Source: DASUZB01 sp036377075 (lineage in GTDB: Bacteria > Actinomycetota > CALGFH01). From it: a stretch of DNA of 63,356 nucleotides. The notes beneath the pieces were generated by a model, which was not told where the DNA came from, did not search any database, and saw nothing but the letters and a program-made list of their open reading frames with translations. The stretch covers positions 1 to 63,356 of the forward strand of contig DASUZB010000090.1 of assembly GCA_036377075.1 (NCBI GenBank). Direction: 5' to 3'. A program made the position numbers and the translations under genes. Shown piece by piece: positions 1 to 8,566 of the stretch (the first letter of the stretch is position 1; each line of letters starts with the position of its first letter).

Positions 1-2
1 AT

Positions 3-311
3 GTCCGGCGGGACGTTGCCGTCGTGCCATCCGGCACCGTCAGCTTCCTCATCCTCAACCATGGCCCGACCACCCACCAGCTCCACGTCGTACGAACCGA
101 CCGTGCCCCTGGCAAGCTGCCGCTGCAGCGCGACGGACTCACTGTCAACGAGGACGCGCCCGGCCTCGACCATCTCGGCGAGGCCCAGGGCCTCGACATC
201 GAGGACCGCCGGACCCTGGTCCTGCGCCTGGCGCCAGGCCACTACGTCATGTACTGCAACCTCGAGGGCCACTACTTGGGTGGGATGTATGCGGCGCTCA
301 CCGTCCGCTGA
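3..311 (+). CDS. C-terminal part of a cupredoxin-domain protein (truncated by window start)
   Basis: The reading frame is open from the window edge, so only the last ~102 codons are visible. The chain looks like the core and C-terminal copper loop of a plastocyanin-like fold: an early His in THQLHVV, then YCNLEGHYLGGM, which supplies Cys, His and Met in the usual type I copper spacing. This fits a small exported electron carrier or copper-binding protein. The signal peptide and true start lie outside the window. The 3' end overlaps the proposed start of the next gene by 23 bp. The family is fairly clear from the ligand loop; the physiological role is not. Confidence 0.7.
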   Translation, partial: VRRDVAVVPSGTVSFLILNHGPTTHQLHVVRTDRAPGKLPLQRDGLTVNEDAPGLDHLGEAQGLDIEDRRTLVLRLAPGHYVMYCNLEGHYLGGMYAALTVR

Positions 312-2205
312 GCCGCGAGCCGCGAGCGCGACCCAGCGCAGGGCGGCAGGCGGCCGGTCCGGCATCTTCCGGTTGGTCCCGCGGCTCCCGATCCTTGGCG
401 ACCTGCACCTGGGTCGCCGGCTCGGCTGGATCATCCCCGTGCTCATCGTCCTGGTGACCGCGATCCTTGGCTACAACGCGCGAGCCATCGGGCAGCAGCG
501 TGGCTCGGCGCTGGTTGTCTACACCGCCGCGCGCCAGCGGGCCCTCGTGGAGCGCTACACCAAGGACGTCCTGGTGGTGGTCGACGGCTTCCAGGCCGAC
601 CCTGAGGACAGCGCCGAGGCCATGCGCCAGCCGGTCGACGTGCTGCTGGACGGCGGCAGCGTGCGCGCCCCGCAGGGCAATGGCTCCAGGGTCAAGATCC
701 CGCCCGCCCGCGACTGGAAGGTCCGCCGCAAGCTCGAGCAGGACCGTCGCCTCATCGACGAGTTGATCCGCACCGGCGACCGCGTCATGCACGGTGGCCG
801 CGCCAACCCCGGCTACGCCGCCGGCGTGACCAAGCTGCGGGTGCTGAGCGCGCAGCTGTCGAGCGTCTCCAACGACGCCGTCCAGGAGATCACCCAGCAA
901 ACCGAGGCATCCCTCAGCCGGCTGGTCCGGATCGAAATCGCCCTCGGGCTGCTCAGCGCACTCGCCGCCCTCGCCATGGGGCTGCTGCTGCGGCGGGCTG
1001 GCGCTGAGCAGGCTGCCCAGTTCCGCTCGCTGGTGAACAACTCCTCGGACCTCATCACGGTGCTTGCGCCCGACGGCACGATCACCTATCAGAGCCCCTC
1101 GGTGGAGCGGATGCTCGGCCGGCGAGCTGCCGACCTCGTCGGCACCGCCCTGGCCGACGTCGTCCACCCCGACGACCAGCACATCGTCACCACCTCCCTC
1201 ACCGAGCTGGTCGAGGCGCGGGGAGCGACCGCCAACCTCGGGTGCCGCCTGCAGCACGAAGACGGGTCGTGGCGTCACGTGGACAGCATCTGCACCAACC
1301 TCGTCGACGATCCCCGCGTCAACGGGCTGGTGCTGAACATCCGCGACGTCACCGAGCAGGCGGCGTTGCGCAAGAGCATCGGCGACCTGTACCACAACCT
1401 TGCCAGACGCAGCCAGGGACTGGTCGACCTGCAGCTCGAGCTGATCGAGGCGCTGGAGCGGGGCGAGGTCGACCCGGACCGGCGCGAAGAGCTGTTCCGC
1501 ATCGACCATCTCGCCACCCGCATGCGGCGCAACGCGGAGAACCTGATCGTGCTCTCGGGCGTGGAGCAGCGCCGCCGCTGGAGCGAGCCGGTACCGCTGC
1601 GCGACGTGGTCGAGGCCGCGCTGGCTGAGGTCAAGGAATACTCCCGCGTGCAGCTTGCCGGTATCCATGACCTCATGCTGTCCGGCCAGGCCGCCAGCGA
1701 CGTCGCCCACCTGCTCGCCGAGCTGATCGAGAATGGCACCTCGTTCTCCCCGCCCATCACCACGGTGCAAGTCTCCGGCGATCCGGCCGGCAGCGGTTAC
1801 GTGCTCGAGATCGAGGACCGCGGGATCGGGATGAGTGACGCCGAGCTGGTCGAGGCCAACAGGCGGCTGGCCGCGCCGTTGGCAGCCGACGTCGCCGTGT
1901 CGAGAATGATGGGCTTCCACGTGGTCGGCCGGCTCGCGTCCCGGTACGGCATCAAGGTCCAGCTCCGCCACTCCTGGTTCGGAGGGGTCTCCGCGCTGGT
2001 GCTGCTGCCGGCGGTCCTGCTCGCCTCGGCCGGCGAACGCCCAGCCGCGGCACCGCCGGTGCCGGCCGGTGGCGTGGACTCACGGGATCCGCTCCTGCCG
2101 GCTGAGATCACGGCGTCGGGCTGGCAGCAGCAGGCGTACCTGCCGCTACGCCGGCACACAGCGCCGGCACCAAACGGTGGCGGGGAAACGGATGCTCCCC
2201 GCTGA
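289..2205 (+). CDS. Membrane sensor histidine kinase with PilJ/NarX-like sensor and PAS domain, conservon-kinase type
   Basis: Predicted 638 aa. I chose the ATG at 289 because residues before it read as an off-frame copy of the upstream cupredoxin and the first membrane helix follows at ~47-62. Domains in order: TM1, an extracytoplasmic region with a PilJ/NarX-like QRALVERY motif (~72-210), TM2 (~214-234), PAS (~245-355), a phosphoacceptor helix with FRIDHLATRMRRNAENL (His ~407), and an HATPase with N-box ELIENGTSF (~478-485) and G-box EDRGIGM (~509-515). The His-box and the C-terminal motif LPLRRH match the conservon kinase at 24161-26863, so the two are paralogs. Unlike that kinase, it has no Roadblock, DUF742 or GTPase partner downstream and no response regulator nearby. 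Ligand and output are unknown. Confidence 0.85.
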   Translation: MRRSPSAEPRAASATQRRAAGGRSGIFRLVPRLPILGDLHLGRRLGWIIPVLIVLVTAILGYNARAIGQQRGSALVVYTAARQRALVERYTKDVLVVVDGFQADPEDSAEAMRQPVDVLLDGGSVRAPQGNGSRVKIPPARDWKVRRKLEQDRRLIDELIRTGDRVMHGGRANPGYAAGVTKLRVLSAQLSSVSNDAVQEITQQTEASLSRLVRIEIALGLLSALAALAMGLLLRRAGAEQAAQFRSLVNNSSDLITVLAPDGTITYQSPSVERMLGRRAADLVGTALADVVHPDDQHIVTTSLTELVEARGATANLGCRLQHEDGSWRHVDSICTNLVDDPRVNGLVLNIRDVTEQAALRKSIGDLYHNLARRSQGLVDLQLELIEALERGEVDPDRREELFRIDHLATRMRRNAENLIVLSGVEQRRRWSEPVPLRDVVEAALAEVKEYSRVQLAGIHDLMLSGQAASDVAHLLAELIENGTSFSPPITTVQVSGDPAGSGYVLEIEDRGIGMSDAELVEANRRLAAPLAADVAVSRMMGFHVVGRLASRYGIKVQLRHSWFGGVSALVLLPAVLLASAGERPAAAPPVPAGGVDSRDPLLPAEITASGWQQQAYLPLRRHTAPAPNGGGETDAPR

Positions 2206-2377
2206 GGCCGACGAGCCGGTCGAGTAGGCGCCGCGATCACGATGGGTGGCTCTGGATGAGCGGCAGCCCTTGACGTGGAAGAGGCTCGGCCCGCGGCTGC
2301 GAGCCGTTGTTGGCGAGCTGGTAGCCACGCCGCCGAACGAGGCGATCCAGCGGCTTCGGATCAGGAACCGCAAGGTC

Positions 2378-2405
2378 GGCGGTTCCATCCCGTCCCTGCC
2401 CACCA
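2378..2405 (+). other. tRNA 3'-end remnant (T-arm plus acceptor strand and CCA)
   Basis: The segment reads as a 5-bp T-stem (GGCGG/CCGTC, one G-T pair), a 7-nt loop TTCCATC, a 7-nt acceptor-like strand CCTGCCC, a discriminator A and CCA. No matching acceptor 5' strand (GGGCAGG) or proper anticodon arm is visible upstream, and position 57 of the loop is C rather than a purine. It is therefore not an intact tRNA. It may be the fragment left by integration into a tRNA gene, which would suit the toxin-antitoxin genes beside it, or chance similarity. The rest of 2206-2438 shows no gene I can support. Confidence 0.3.
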
Positions 2406-2438
2406 GCCACCCGTCGGCGGGAAGCTCGTCGGCGGGCG

Positions 2439-2837
2439 TTATCCCGGGCGGACCTCGACGAACCCGGCGGCATTGAAGTCCCCGTCGAAGGCGAGCGCTT
2501 CACGGATGCGGCGGCGGCGCATGACCGCGAAGCTGGTCGCGTCGACGAAGGAGTACTCGCGCTCGTCATGTCGGCGAAGCCAGCGCCAGGCATCGGCCTC
2601 GGTGGCCGCGTCGACGTGGAGCACCTCGACGTCGGCCAGGCGACCGAAGCGGTCGATGAAACCGATGGCCGCCGCATGGCCGGAGCGGCGACGCAGGAGC
2701 GTCCAGGTCTCACCGATCACGTGGTTGGAGACACAGACACGTCCAACTCCAGCTCGCACGAGCGCCGTCGCGTCCTCGTGGTGCCGGTCGCGACGCTCCT
2801 GGAGCGCGAACCAGAAGCTGGTGTCGGCGAACCTCAC
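2439..2837 (-). CDS. vapC: VapC-like PIN-domain toxin (ribonuclease)
   Basis: Predicted 132 aa, the usual size for a VapC toxin. PIN-domain acidic residues are in place: D5 (FADTS), E43 (VIGETW), D99 (SFVDATS) and D118/D120 (FDGDF). These would bind Mg2+ and cleave RNA, often tRNA in this family. The GTG start overlaps the stop of the upstream antitoxin by 4 bp (GTGA), the classic translational coupling of vapBC. No lesion is seen, so the toxin should be active and held in check by the adjacent VapB. Confidence 0.9.
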   Translation of the reverse strand: MRFADTSFWFALQERRDRHHEDATALVRAGVGRVCVSNHVIGETWTLLRRRSGHAAAIGFIDRFGRLADVEVLHVDAATEADAWRWLRRHDEREYSFVDATSFAVMRRRRIREALAFDGDFNAAGFVEVRPG

Positions 2838-3055
2838 GCCTTGGACCCGTAGATCACGTCATCGATGTCGTCGACCGGGTCGTCATCCAGCCAGCCGATC
2901 ATCGCCTCCCAAGGATCGTCGGGGGGTGGGACGGCGCGAACGCCCCGAGCGATACAGGCTCGAATCAGGGCAGCCTTGGAGATCCCCCGGCGGGCGGCCT
3001 CCGCCGTGACGGCGGCATCGAGTCCCTCGTCGATGTGAATCTGGATCCGTCGCAT
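2834..3055 (-). CDS. vapB: VapB-like ribbon-helix-helix antitoxin
   Basis: Predicted 73 aa from the ATG at 3055. The N-terminus RIQIHIDEGLD is a typical RHH beta-strand, followed by two helices (AAVTAEAARRGISKAALIRA), the DNA-binding dimer fold. The acidic C-terminal tail (PWEAMIGWLDDDP onward) is the likely toxin-binding segment. An upstream in-frame start would add 18 residues before the RHH strand and would lie beyond the promoter/operator, so it is less likely. It should bind VapC and repress its own promoter through the inverted repeat just upstream. Confidence 0.9.
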   Translation of the reverse strand: MRRIQIHIDEGLDAAVTAEAARRGISKAALIRACIARGVRAVPPPDDPWEAMIGWLDDDPVDDIDDVIYGSKA

Positions 3056-3061
3056 ACGGCG

Positions 3062-3094
3062 AGTATACACACCGTTTGTGCAGTCGGTGTGTAT
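3062..3094 (-). promoter_or_regulatory. vapBC promoter/operator: 10-bp inverted repeat over a TATACT -10 box
   Basis: A perfect 10-bp inverted repeat, ATACACACCG (3065-3074) and CGGTGTGTAT (3085-3094), is separated by 10 bp. On the minus strand a TATACT -10 hexamer lies at 3062-3067, only seven bases before the vapB ATG, so transcription would begin at or very near the start codon (a leaderless mRNA). The repeat spans the region where RNA polymerase must bind, as expected for VapB autorepression. No clear -35 box is seen. Confidence 0.6.
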
Positions 3095-3239
3095 GTCGAG
3101 GACGATCATTCGCCGAAACCCGCCAATGCCTCATCGACATGCTCGGCGGGGATCGGGTCGCCGCTACGGACAACGGCAGGGTAGGCCGGTGCGGCGCCTC
3201 ACTGGCTGGGAAACGTGCGGCGCGGATGAGCGCTGCCAT

Positions 3240-3350
3240 CTGGTCGTCCAACCAGCCGACCATTGCCCTCCAAGAGTCACCGGGCAGTGAGGCCATGTGC
3301 ACCACCCTCGCGAGATCGGTCTGGATCCTTTGAACGACGCGAGTATGCAC
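3240..3350 (-). pseudogene. Decayed second vapB copy with recognisable promoter/operator region
   Basis: On the minus strand this segment matches the intact vapB in two blocks: the promoter-to-start stretch (GTGTGCATACTCGC then AGGATCCAGA, against GTGTGTATACTCGC then CGGATCCAGA) and the C-terminal block (SWRAMVGWLDDQ against PWEAMIGWLDDD). The ATG has been lost through a few base changes and most of the RHH domain is deleted or scrambled. No partner toxin is found. An imperfect version of the operator half-sites lies at about 3341-3375. Nothing else in 3095-3469 looks coding, so that stretch holds this relic plus non-coding DNA. Confidence 0.6.
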
Positions 3351-3469
3351 ACCATCGGGGTGGTGCGGTATGCGGTCCGACGGTCTTGTGGACGAGTCGG
3401 GGTGCCATGGCGATCCGCCCCCGCCCGCCGGCTCTTGGAGGGCGGCGGGCGGGGCGCAGGCAACCTGGG

Positions 3470-4659
3470 TCAGACGGTGCGCAGCGCGTCCGTCGGGGCC
3501 ATGCGGGCGGCGCGCATGGCCGGGTAGAGGCCGGCGACGGCGCCGATCAGCAGGGCGGCGGCGAGGCCGAGGGCCATGCCGTAGGCGGGGATCACCGGCG
3601 ACCAGGACCGGGTCGAGGCGTAGAGGGCGGTGACCACCGCGCCGAGCAGCACGCCGCCGCCGCCGCCGAGCAGGCCGAGCAGCAGCGACTCGCCGAGGAA
3701 CTGCGTGCGGACGTGGCCCCTGGTGGCGCCGAGCGCGCGGCGCAGGCCGATCTCCGAGCGGCGCTCCAGCACCGAGATCACCATCACGTTGGCGATGCCA
3801 ACGCCGCCGACCAGCAGCGCGACCGCACCGAGGCCGAGCAGCAGCGAGGTGAGGGCGGTCTTGGCCGCCGCCTTGGCGGCGAGCGCGTCGGAGGGGCGGC
3901 TGACGTCGACCTCGTTGGGCTGCTGCGGGTTGGCGGTGGCGGGCAGGACGGCACGGACCGGCTCGATCTGGTCCTCGGCGGCGCGCACGTAGACGGTGGC
4001 CGGGTGGTCCTCGTAGCCGAGCGTCTCCGCGACCTGGACGCCGATCAGCGCGCCCGAGTCGAGCTCTGGCGCCAGGGTGGCCTCGCCGAGGATGCCGATC
4101 ACGGTGAACCAGCGGTCGGCCAGCCAGACCTGCTCGCCGACCCGGTCGATGCCCAGGCGCCTGGCGCTGGTGGCGCCGAGCACGACCGCCGGGTAGCGGG
4201 CGGTCGCCCGGTTGAGCCAGGTCCCCTTGGCCACCTGGACGCCGAGCGTGTGGAGCAGGTCGAGGTCGGCGGCGTAGATGCTGATGCCGCCGGTCTCCGC
4301 CTCGTCGATCTTGTCGGTGCGCCGCACGGTGCCGTCGACCGAGCCGATCGCGGAGACCTGCTGGACCGGCGCGATGCGGCCGATCATGGCGACCGACTCC
4401 TCGGGGAGCTTGGCGTCCTCACCGCCGAACGTCTGCCCCGGGGAGACCCGCAGCAGGTTGGTGCCGAGCGCGTCGAGCTGGGCGAGGAGCTGCGCCCTGC
4501 TCGACGCGGAGATGCCGAGCACCGCCACCATCGCGGCGATGCCGATGGCGATCCCCAGCGCGGACAGGCTGGCCCGCAGCCGGCGGGTGCGCAGCCCGAT
4601 GCCGCTGACGCCGAGCAGGTCGCGCGGGTGCAGCCGGCTCGGGGCCGGCAGGGTCCGGC

Positions 4660-4663
<4 letters not shown>
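3470..4663 (-). CDS. MacB/FtsX-family ABC transporter permease
   Basis: Predicted 397 aa. Architecture is that of MacB-type permeases: one TM helix near the N-terminus (SLSALGIAIGIAAMVAVLG), a large extracytoplasmic MacB core domain (~55-265), then three C-terminal helices (FtsX domain) with the typical motif ISVLERRSEIGLRRALGATR between the first and second. The gene overlaps the ATPase gene upstream by 4 bp (ATGA, 4660-4663) and is the last gene of the operon. With the ATPase and adaptor it should form a mechanotransmission-type exporter of small molecules or peptides, or a lipoprotein-related function; the substrate is not evident. Confidence 0.9.
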
Positions 4664-5402
<739 letters not shown>

Positions 5403-5406
<4 letters not shown>

Positions 5407-6590
5407 TCCGGCACCACCACGGTCGTGCCCGGGCGCAGCCCGCTGCCGCTGACCTCGACCAGGCCGTCGGCGAACAGGCCGAGCTTCACCCGCACCAGGT
5501 GGCGGGCGCCGCCCGCGTCCTGCACCTCCACCGCGTAGCCGCCCTCGACCAGGGCGAGCAGCGCGGTCACCGGCACCGCCAGGGCATTCCTCGCCGTCGC
5601 GGTGGTGATGTCGACGTCGACGGGCGCCTGGTCGAGCGCGCCGGTGTCCTTCGGGTGGTCCAACGAGACCGTCACCGCGACGGTCGTGGTGGTGTCGTTG
5701 CCGCCGCCGGCGGCGGAGTCGCTGCTCGGCGTCGACTTGGCCACCTTGCTGACGGAGGAGACCTTGCCGCTGGTGGTGCGCCCGCTCGGCAGGGTGATCT
5801 CGACCCGGTCGCCGACCTTGACGAACGACTGCTTGGCCGCGTCCAGGTCGATGGAGACCTCGCGGTTGGTCGAGGTGGTGGTCATCACCGTCTGTCCCTG
5901 GCCGGCGGGCGCGCCGACGCTGGTCTTGTGCTCGCCGACCCGCAGCGCCCCCGCCGCGACGCCGACGTCGCCGGGCTCGAGCACGCCGGTCTTCCGCAGG
6001 CCGAGGTCCTCCTGCCACTGCTCGAGCGCGTCGCGCGTGGCCGCGGAGAAGTGGTCGTCGACCGTGCCCGGGTCGTAGCCGAGCGCCGCCAGGTTGCGCT
6101 CGAGCTGGGTCACGTCGGCGCCGTCGTCCACCCCGGTCGACAGCCTCCGGTAGAAGGGCAGGTTGCCGTAGAGCAGCGGCACCGGCTGGTCGTCGACCTT
6201 GTAGAGGGCCTGGCCCCTGCCGACGGTGGCGCCTTCCGGCGCCAGCCAGGTGATCGTCCCCTGGCGACGGTTGACCAGGTTGTCGTCGTCCGCGAAGCCG
6301 AGGGTGCCGTCGACCGTCTCGTGGCTGGCCAGGGTGCGGCGCACCACCGGCGCGGTGGCGGTCCGCGGGCCGCTGGCCACGGCGCCGCCGTTCCCGTCGG
6401 GCAGGCTCGCCCACCACCAGGCCGCGCCGGCGGCGAGCGCGCCTGCCAGCAGCAGCACGCCGAGCCGGCGCGGCCAGCGCCGCCGGCGGCGGTCCTGACC
6501 GCCGCCGCTCGGGGCGGAGGTCCGGCCGTCCAGCTCGGACGGCCGGGCCGGTGCCTCGGATGGCTCGAAGGTCTGCTCGTGGGTGCTCAT
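5403..6590 (-). CDS. Periplasmic adaptor-like (HlyD/MacA) protein with peptidoglycan-binding domain
   Basis: Predicted 395 aa. A basic, Pro-rich N-terminal segment precedes a TM helix (LGVLLLAGALAAGAAWWWA, ~44-62). A peptidoglycan-binding type 1 domain follows (DVTQLERNLAALGYDPG and FSAATRDALEQWQEDLGL, ~155-205), then adaptor beta-barrel segments to the C-terminus (ending LRPGTTVVVPE). In Gram-positive bacteria such PG-binding MacA-like proteins join MacB-type transporters. It starts one base inside the upstream lipoprotein stop codon (TGATG) and overlaps the ATPase gene, so it is the second gene of a four-gene operon. Confidence 0.88.
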
Positions 6591-7186
6591 CAGCCACCGC
6601 TCCCGCTCGACTGGCCGCCCTCGGTCGTCTGGGCATCACCCCTGGGAAGGAGCTGCTGGCAGGTCTTGTCGGCCGCCTTGAAGGTGGGCGAGCTCGGGTC
6701 GACGCCGCTGCCCTTCCTGAGCAGCAGGCCGCCGTTGGGCTGGGGGTCGGGGAACTTGGGCACGCCGTGCTGGCGCATGCACTGCGAGTACTTCAGCGCC
6801 GCCTCCTGGAACCTGGGGTCGGGTTGCCCGCCACCCGGGCCGAAGGCGCCGCCCATCTTGTCCTGGCAGGCGCTCTGCGCCGCCTCCAGCTTGGCCTGGT
6901 CGACCCCGGGGCCGCCGACCCGCATCTGCATCCTGCCGTTCGCGTCGACCTTCGGGTCGGGCATGTCGATGCCGTGCTCGCGCATGCACTTGGCGAACGC
7001 CAGCGCCCGCTCCTGCGGGTCCCCGCCGCCGTTGCCGGCCGACCCGCTGCCGCCGGCGACGGTGGTGGTCGTCCCGCCGATGCTGGCGACCTTCGCGCCC
7101 TCCGCGCCGCCGCGGCCGCAGCCGGCCAGCAGCAGCCCCGCCGCGGCGACCGCCACGCAGCCGATCCGGATCCGATGTCGCATCAC
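6590..7186 (-). CDS. Lipoprotein with two CMR(E/Q)HG motifs, first gene of efflux operon
   Basis: Predicted 198 aa. The N-terminus is a signal peptide ending in a lipobox (LLLAGC), so the mature protein should be lipid-anchored outside the membrane. Two related motifs follow: FAKCMREHGIDMPDP (~80-95) and KYSQCMRQHGVPKFPDP (~140-156), each with a Cys and His, and other single Cys residues nearby. The repeated Cys/His motif suggests metal or redox chemistry, or a disulfide-stabilised fold, but no function is established to my knowledge. It is cotranscribed with the exporter, so a substrate-binding or accessory role is plausible. Codon 2 is also ATG, leaving the start uncertain by one residue. 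Confidence 0.8.
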   Translation of the reverse strand: MMRHRIRIGCVAVAAAGLLLAGCGRGGAEGAKVASIGGTTTTVAGGSGSAGNGGGDPQERALAFAKCMREHGIDMPDPKVDANGRMQMRVGGPGVDQAKLEAAQSACQDKMGGAFGPGGGQPDPRFQEAALKYSQCMRQHGVPKFPDPQPNGGLLLRKGSGVDPSSPTFKAADKTCQQLLPRGDAQTTEGGQSSGSGG

Positions 7187-7346
7187 AACCGAGCCTCCTG
7201 TCGGGGGAGCGGACGGCGCTCCCCGGTCGTCGGACGGCCCAAGTGCTACGCCGCGGCCCGTAACGCGGTCGTTGCCGAAGGTGGTTACGCGGGGCTTACA
7301 GGCGCGCGGGCAGGCTTGGACGGCGACAACCGGGAGGAGGAGCCGG

Positions 7347-8057
7347 GTGCGGGTGCTGGTCGTCGAGGACGAGGAGGTGCTGGCGGCGGCGATCGCCCGC
7401 GGGCTGCGCGAGGAGGCGATGGCGGTCGAGGTGAGCCACGACGGCGGCGACGCGCTGGCGAGGCTGGCGCGCGACCGCTACGACGTGCTGGTGCTCGACC
7501 GCGACCTGCCCGGGGTCCACGGCGACGACGTCTGCCGTTCTCTCGTCACTGAACGGGCCTCGCGCGCTTCAGGCAAGACTCCCCGGCCGATGATCCTGAT
7601 GCTGACCGCCGCGGGGGCGATCGAGGACCGGGTCGACGGGCTCACCATCGGCGCCGACGACTACCTGTCCAAGCCGTTTGCGTTCGCCGAGCTGGTCGCC
7701 CGCGTCCGTGCGCTGGCGCGCCACCAGGGCGTGCCGGCCTCGCGCGCTTCAGGCGTCTACCCGCAGCCGCTTCCTCCCGTGCTGACCAGGTACGACGTCA
7801 CCCTCGACCCGGCCAGGCAGGAGGTGACCCGCGGCGGCCACTTCGTGCGGCTGTCCCGGAAGCAGCTCAGCGTCCTCGAGGTGCTGATGGCCGCGGACGG
7901 CGCCGTGGTCAGCACGGAGGAGCTGCTGGAGAAGGCCTGGGACGAGCGGATCGATCCGTTCACCAACATCGTCCGCGTCACGGTGATGAAGCTGCGCCGC
8001 AAGCTCGGCGACCCGCCCCTCATCGAGACCATCCCCGGGGTCGGGTACCGCCTCTAG
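7347..8057 (+). CDS. OmpR-family response regulator, orphan, divergent from the efflux operon
   Basis: Predicted 236 aa from a GTG preceded by GGGAGGAGGA. Receiver domain: acidic pair near residues 7-8 (VVEDEE), phosphoacceptor D51 (VLVLDRDLPG), Lys in LSKPF (~109). A winged-helix DNA-binding domain ends with VRVTVMKLRRKLG and GVGYRL. It is a close paralog of the regulator at 48571-49248 but has no histidine kinase next to it. Two extra stretches, each encoded by the same 19-base repeat (7556-7574 and 7736-7754, giving ASRASG), interrupt the loop after the third receiver helix and the inter-domain linker. Its divergent position suggests control of the lipoprotein/efflux operon; the intergenic region 7187-7346 would hold both promoters. 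Confidence 0.9.
   Translation: MRVLVVEDEEVLAAAIARGLREEAMAVEVSHDGGDALARLARDRYDVLVLDRDLPGVHGDDVCRSLVTERASRASGKTPRPMILMLTAAGAIEDRVDGLTIGADDYLSKPFAFAELVARVRALARHQGVPASRASGVYPQPLPPVLTRYDVTLDPARQEVTRGGHFVRLSRKQLSVLEVLMAADGAVVSTEELLEKAWDERIDPFTNIVRVTVMKLRRKLGDPPLIETIPGVGYRL
7556..7754 (+). repeat. Two identical 19-bp repeats inside the response-regulator gene
   Basis: GGCCTCGCGCGCTTCAGGC occurs at 7556-7574 and again at 7736-7754, exactly 180 bp apart and in the same reading frame, encoding ASRASG each time. The ends (GCCT/AGGC) are inverted. The first copy sits in the loop after receiver helix 3, where the paralog at 48571 carries a different insertion; the second sits in the linker, where the paralog has nothing. 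Both look like added sequence rather than ancestral protein. Confidence 0.7.
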
Positions 8058-8064
8058 GCCGCCC

Positions 8065-8093
8065 GCCTCGCTCTCGAGCCCCCGGACCCCCCG
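8065..8093 (+). repeat. GC-rich dispersed repeat (family C) just after the response-regulator stop
   Basis: A ~29-bp segment beginning GCCTCGCTCTCGAGCCCCC and ending GGACCCCCC starts seven bases after the stop codon. A nearly identical segment lies at 51291-51320 inside the decarboxylase gene. The GCCTCGC start is shared with the 19-bp repeats inside this same regulator gene. Confidence 0.6.
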
Positions 8094-8099
8094 CTCACG

Positions 8100-8132
8100 C
8101 AGACGGCGCCTCGACCTGCGAGGCGCCGTCTG
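8100..8132. terminator. Strong 14-bp perfect hairpin between convergent genes
   Basis: CAGACGGCGCCTCG (8100-8113) pairs perfectly with CGAGGCGCCGTCTG (8119-8132) around the loop ACCTG. It lies between the plus-strand response regulator and minus-strand bldC, so it could end transcription from both sides. No T-tract follows on either strand, which is usual in very GC-rich actinobacteria. Confidence 0.75.
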
Positions 8133-8180
8133 GACGCCCGGCCCCCCCTGCTGGCTGGCCGGTCACGCGGGCCGAGGGGC

Positions 8181-8402
8181 TTAGTTGCCTGCCTCGACGC
8201 CGCGGAGAAGCTGCCGGACCTCGGTCTCCCGGTAGCGGCGATGCCCACCCAGGGTCCTGATGCTGGAAAGCTTGCCTGCTTTGGCCCAACGGGTAACGGT
8301 CTTGGGGTCGACGCGGAACAGCGCGGCAACCTCGGCCGGGGTGAGCAGCGCCTCCGGTGCCGGCGCGGCCTGCATGGTACGGCTGGCGGACATGCTTGCC
8401 AC
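8181..8402 (-). CDS. bldC: BldC-type MerR-like DNA-binding regulator
   Basis: Predicted 73 aa. The core LLTPAEVAALFRVDPKTVTR, then WAKAGKLSSIRTLGGHRRYR, agrees closely with Streptomyces BldC as I know it: a single winged helix-turn-helix without an effector domain. In Streptomyces BldC binds DNA cooperatively as head-to-tail oligomers and holds back developmental genes. The start could be at codon 1 or codon 4, both ATG. The order bldC, unknown gene, branched-chain dehydrogenase, purM, purF also resembles the Streptomyces chromosome. The upstream region 8403-8566 is AT-richer than the rest and has a TAGGAT hexamer on the minus strand at 8454-8459, a possible -10 box. Confidence 0.93.
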   Translation of the reverse strand: MASMSASRTMQAAPAPEALLTPAEVAALFRVDPKTVTRWAKAGKLSSIRTLGGHRRYRETEVRQLLRGVEAGN

Positions 8403-8566
8403 CTCGCTTGGAACTCTCTCCGTCGAGACCGGATTCTCGCGGAGATCCTGAATATCCTAGAGGCGTCGAATGGGACAGACCATAGCAACTTAGGGCTATT
8501 TTCCGTCCTGCCTACTAGGACTATCGGCACGTGACCGCCAGGTCTTTAGCAAATAGGACGACCCGA

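Noticed and set aside
298..1971. Long minus-strand open frame (557 codons) opposite the PAS histidine kinase
   Set aside because: It is the antisense shadow of the kinase: low-complexity His/Asp/Val/Gly-rich sequence, no domain pattern, fully covered by a recognised gene. Many similar long frames across the window are rejected for the same reason.
2245..2476. 76-codon plus-strand frame ending in IRNRKVGGSIPSLPT
   Set aside because: Peptides of this kind are a known artefact of reading through tRNA-like 3' ends. It overlaps the tRNA remnant and has no ribosome site.
8058..8180. A small gene between the response regulator and bldC
   Set aside because: The gap is filled by a repeat and a strong hairpin; open frames there are short and antisense-like.
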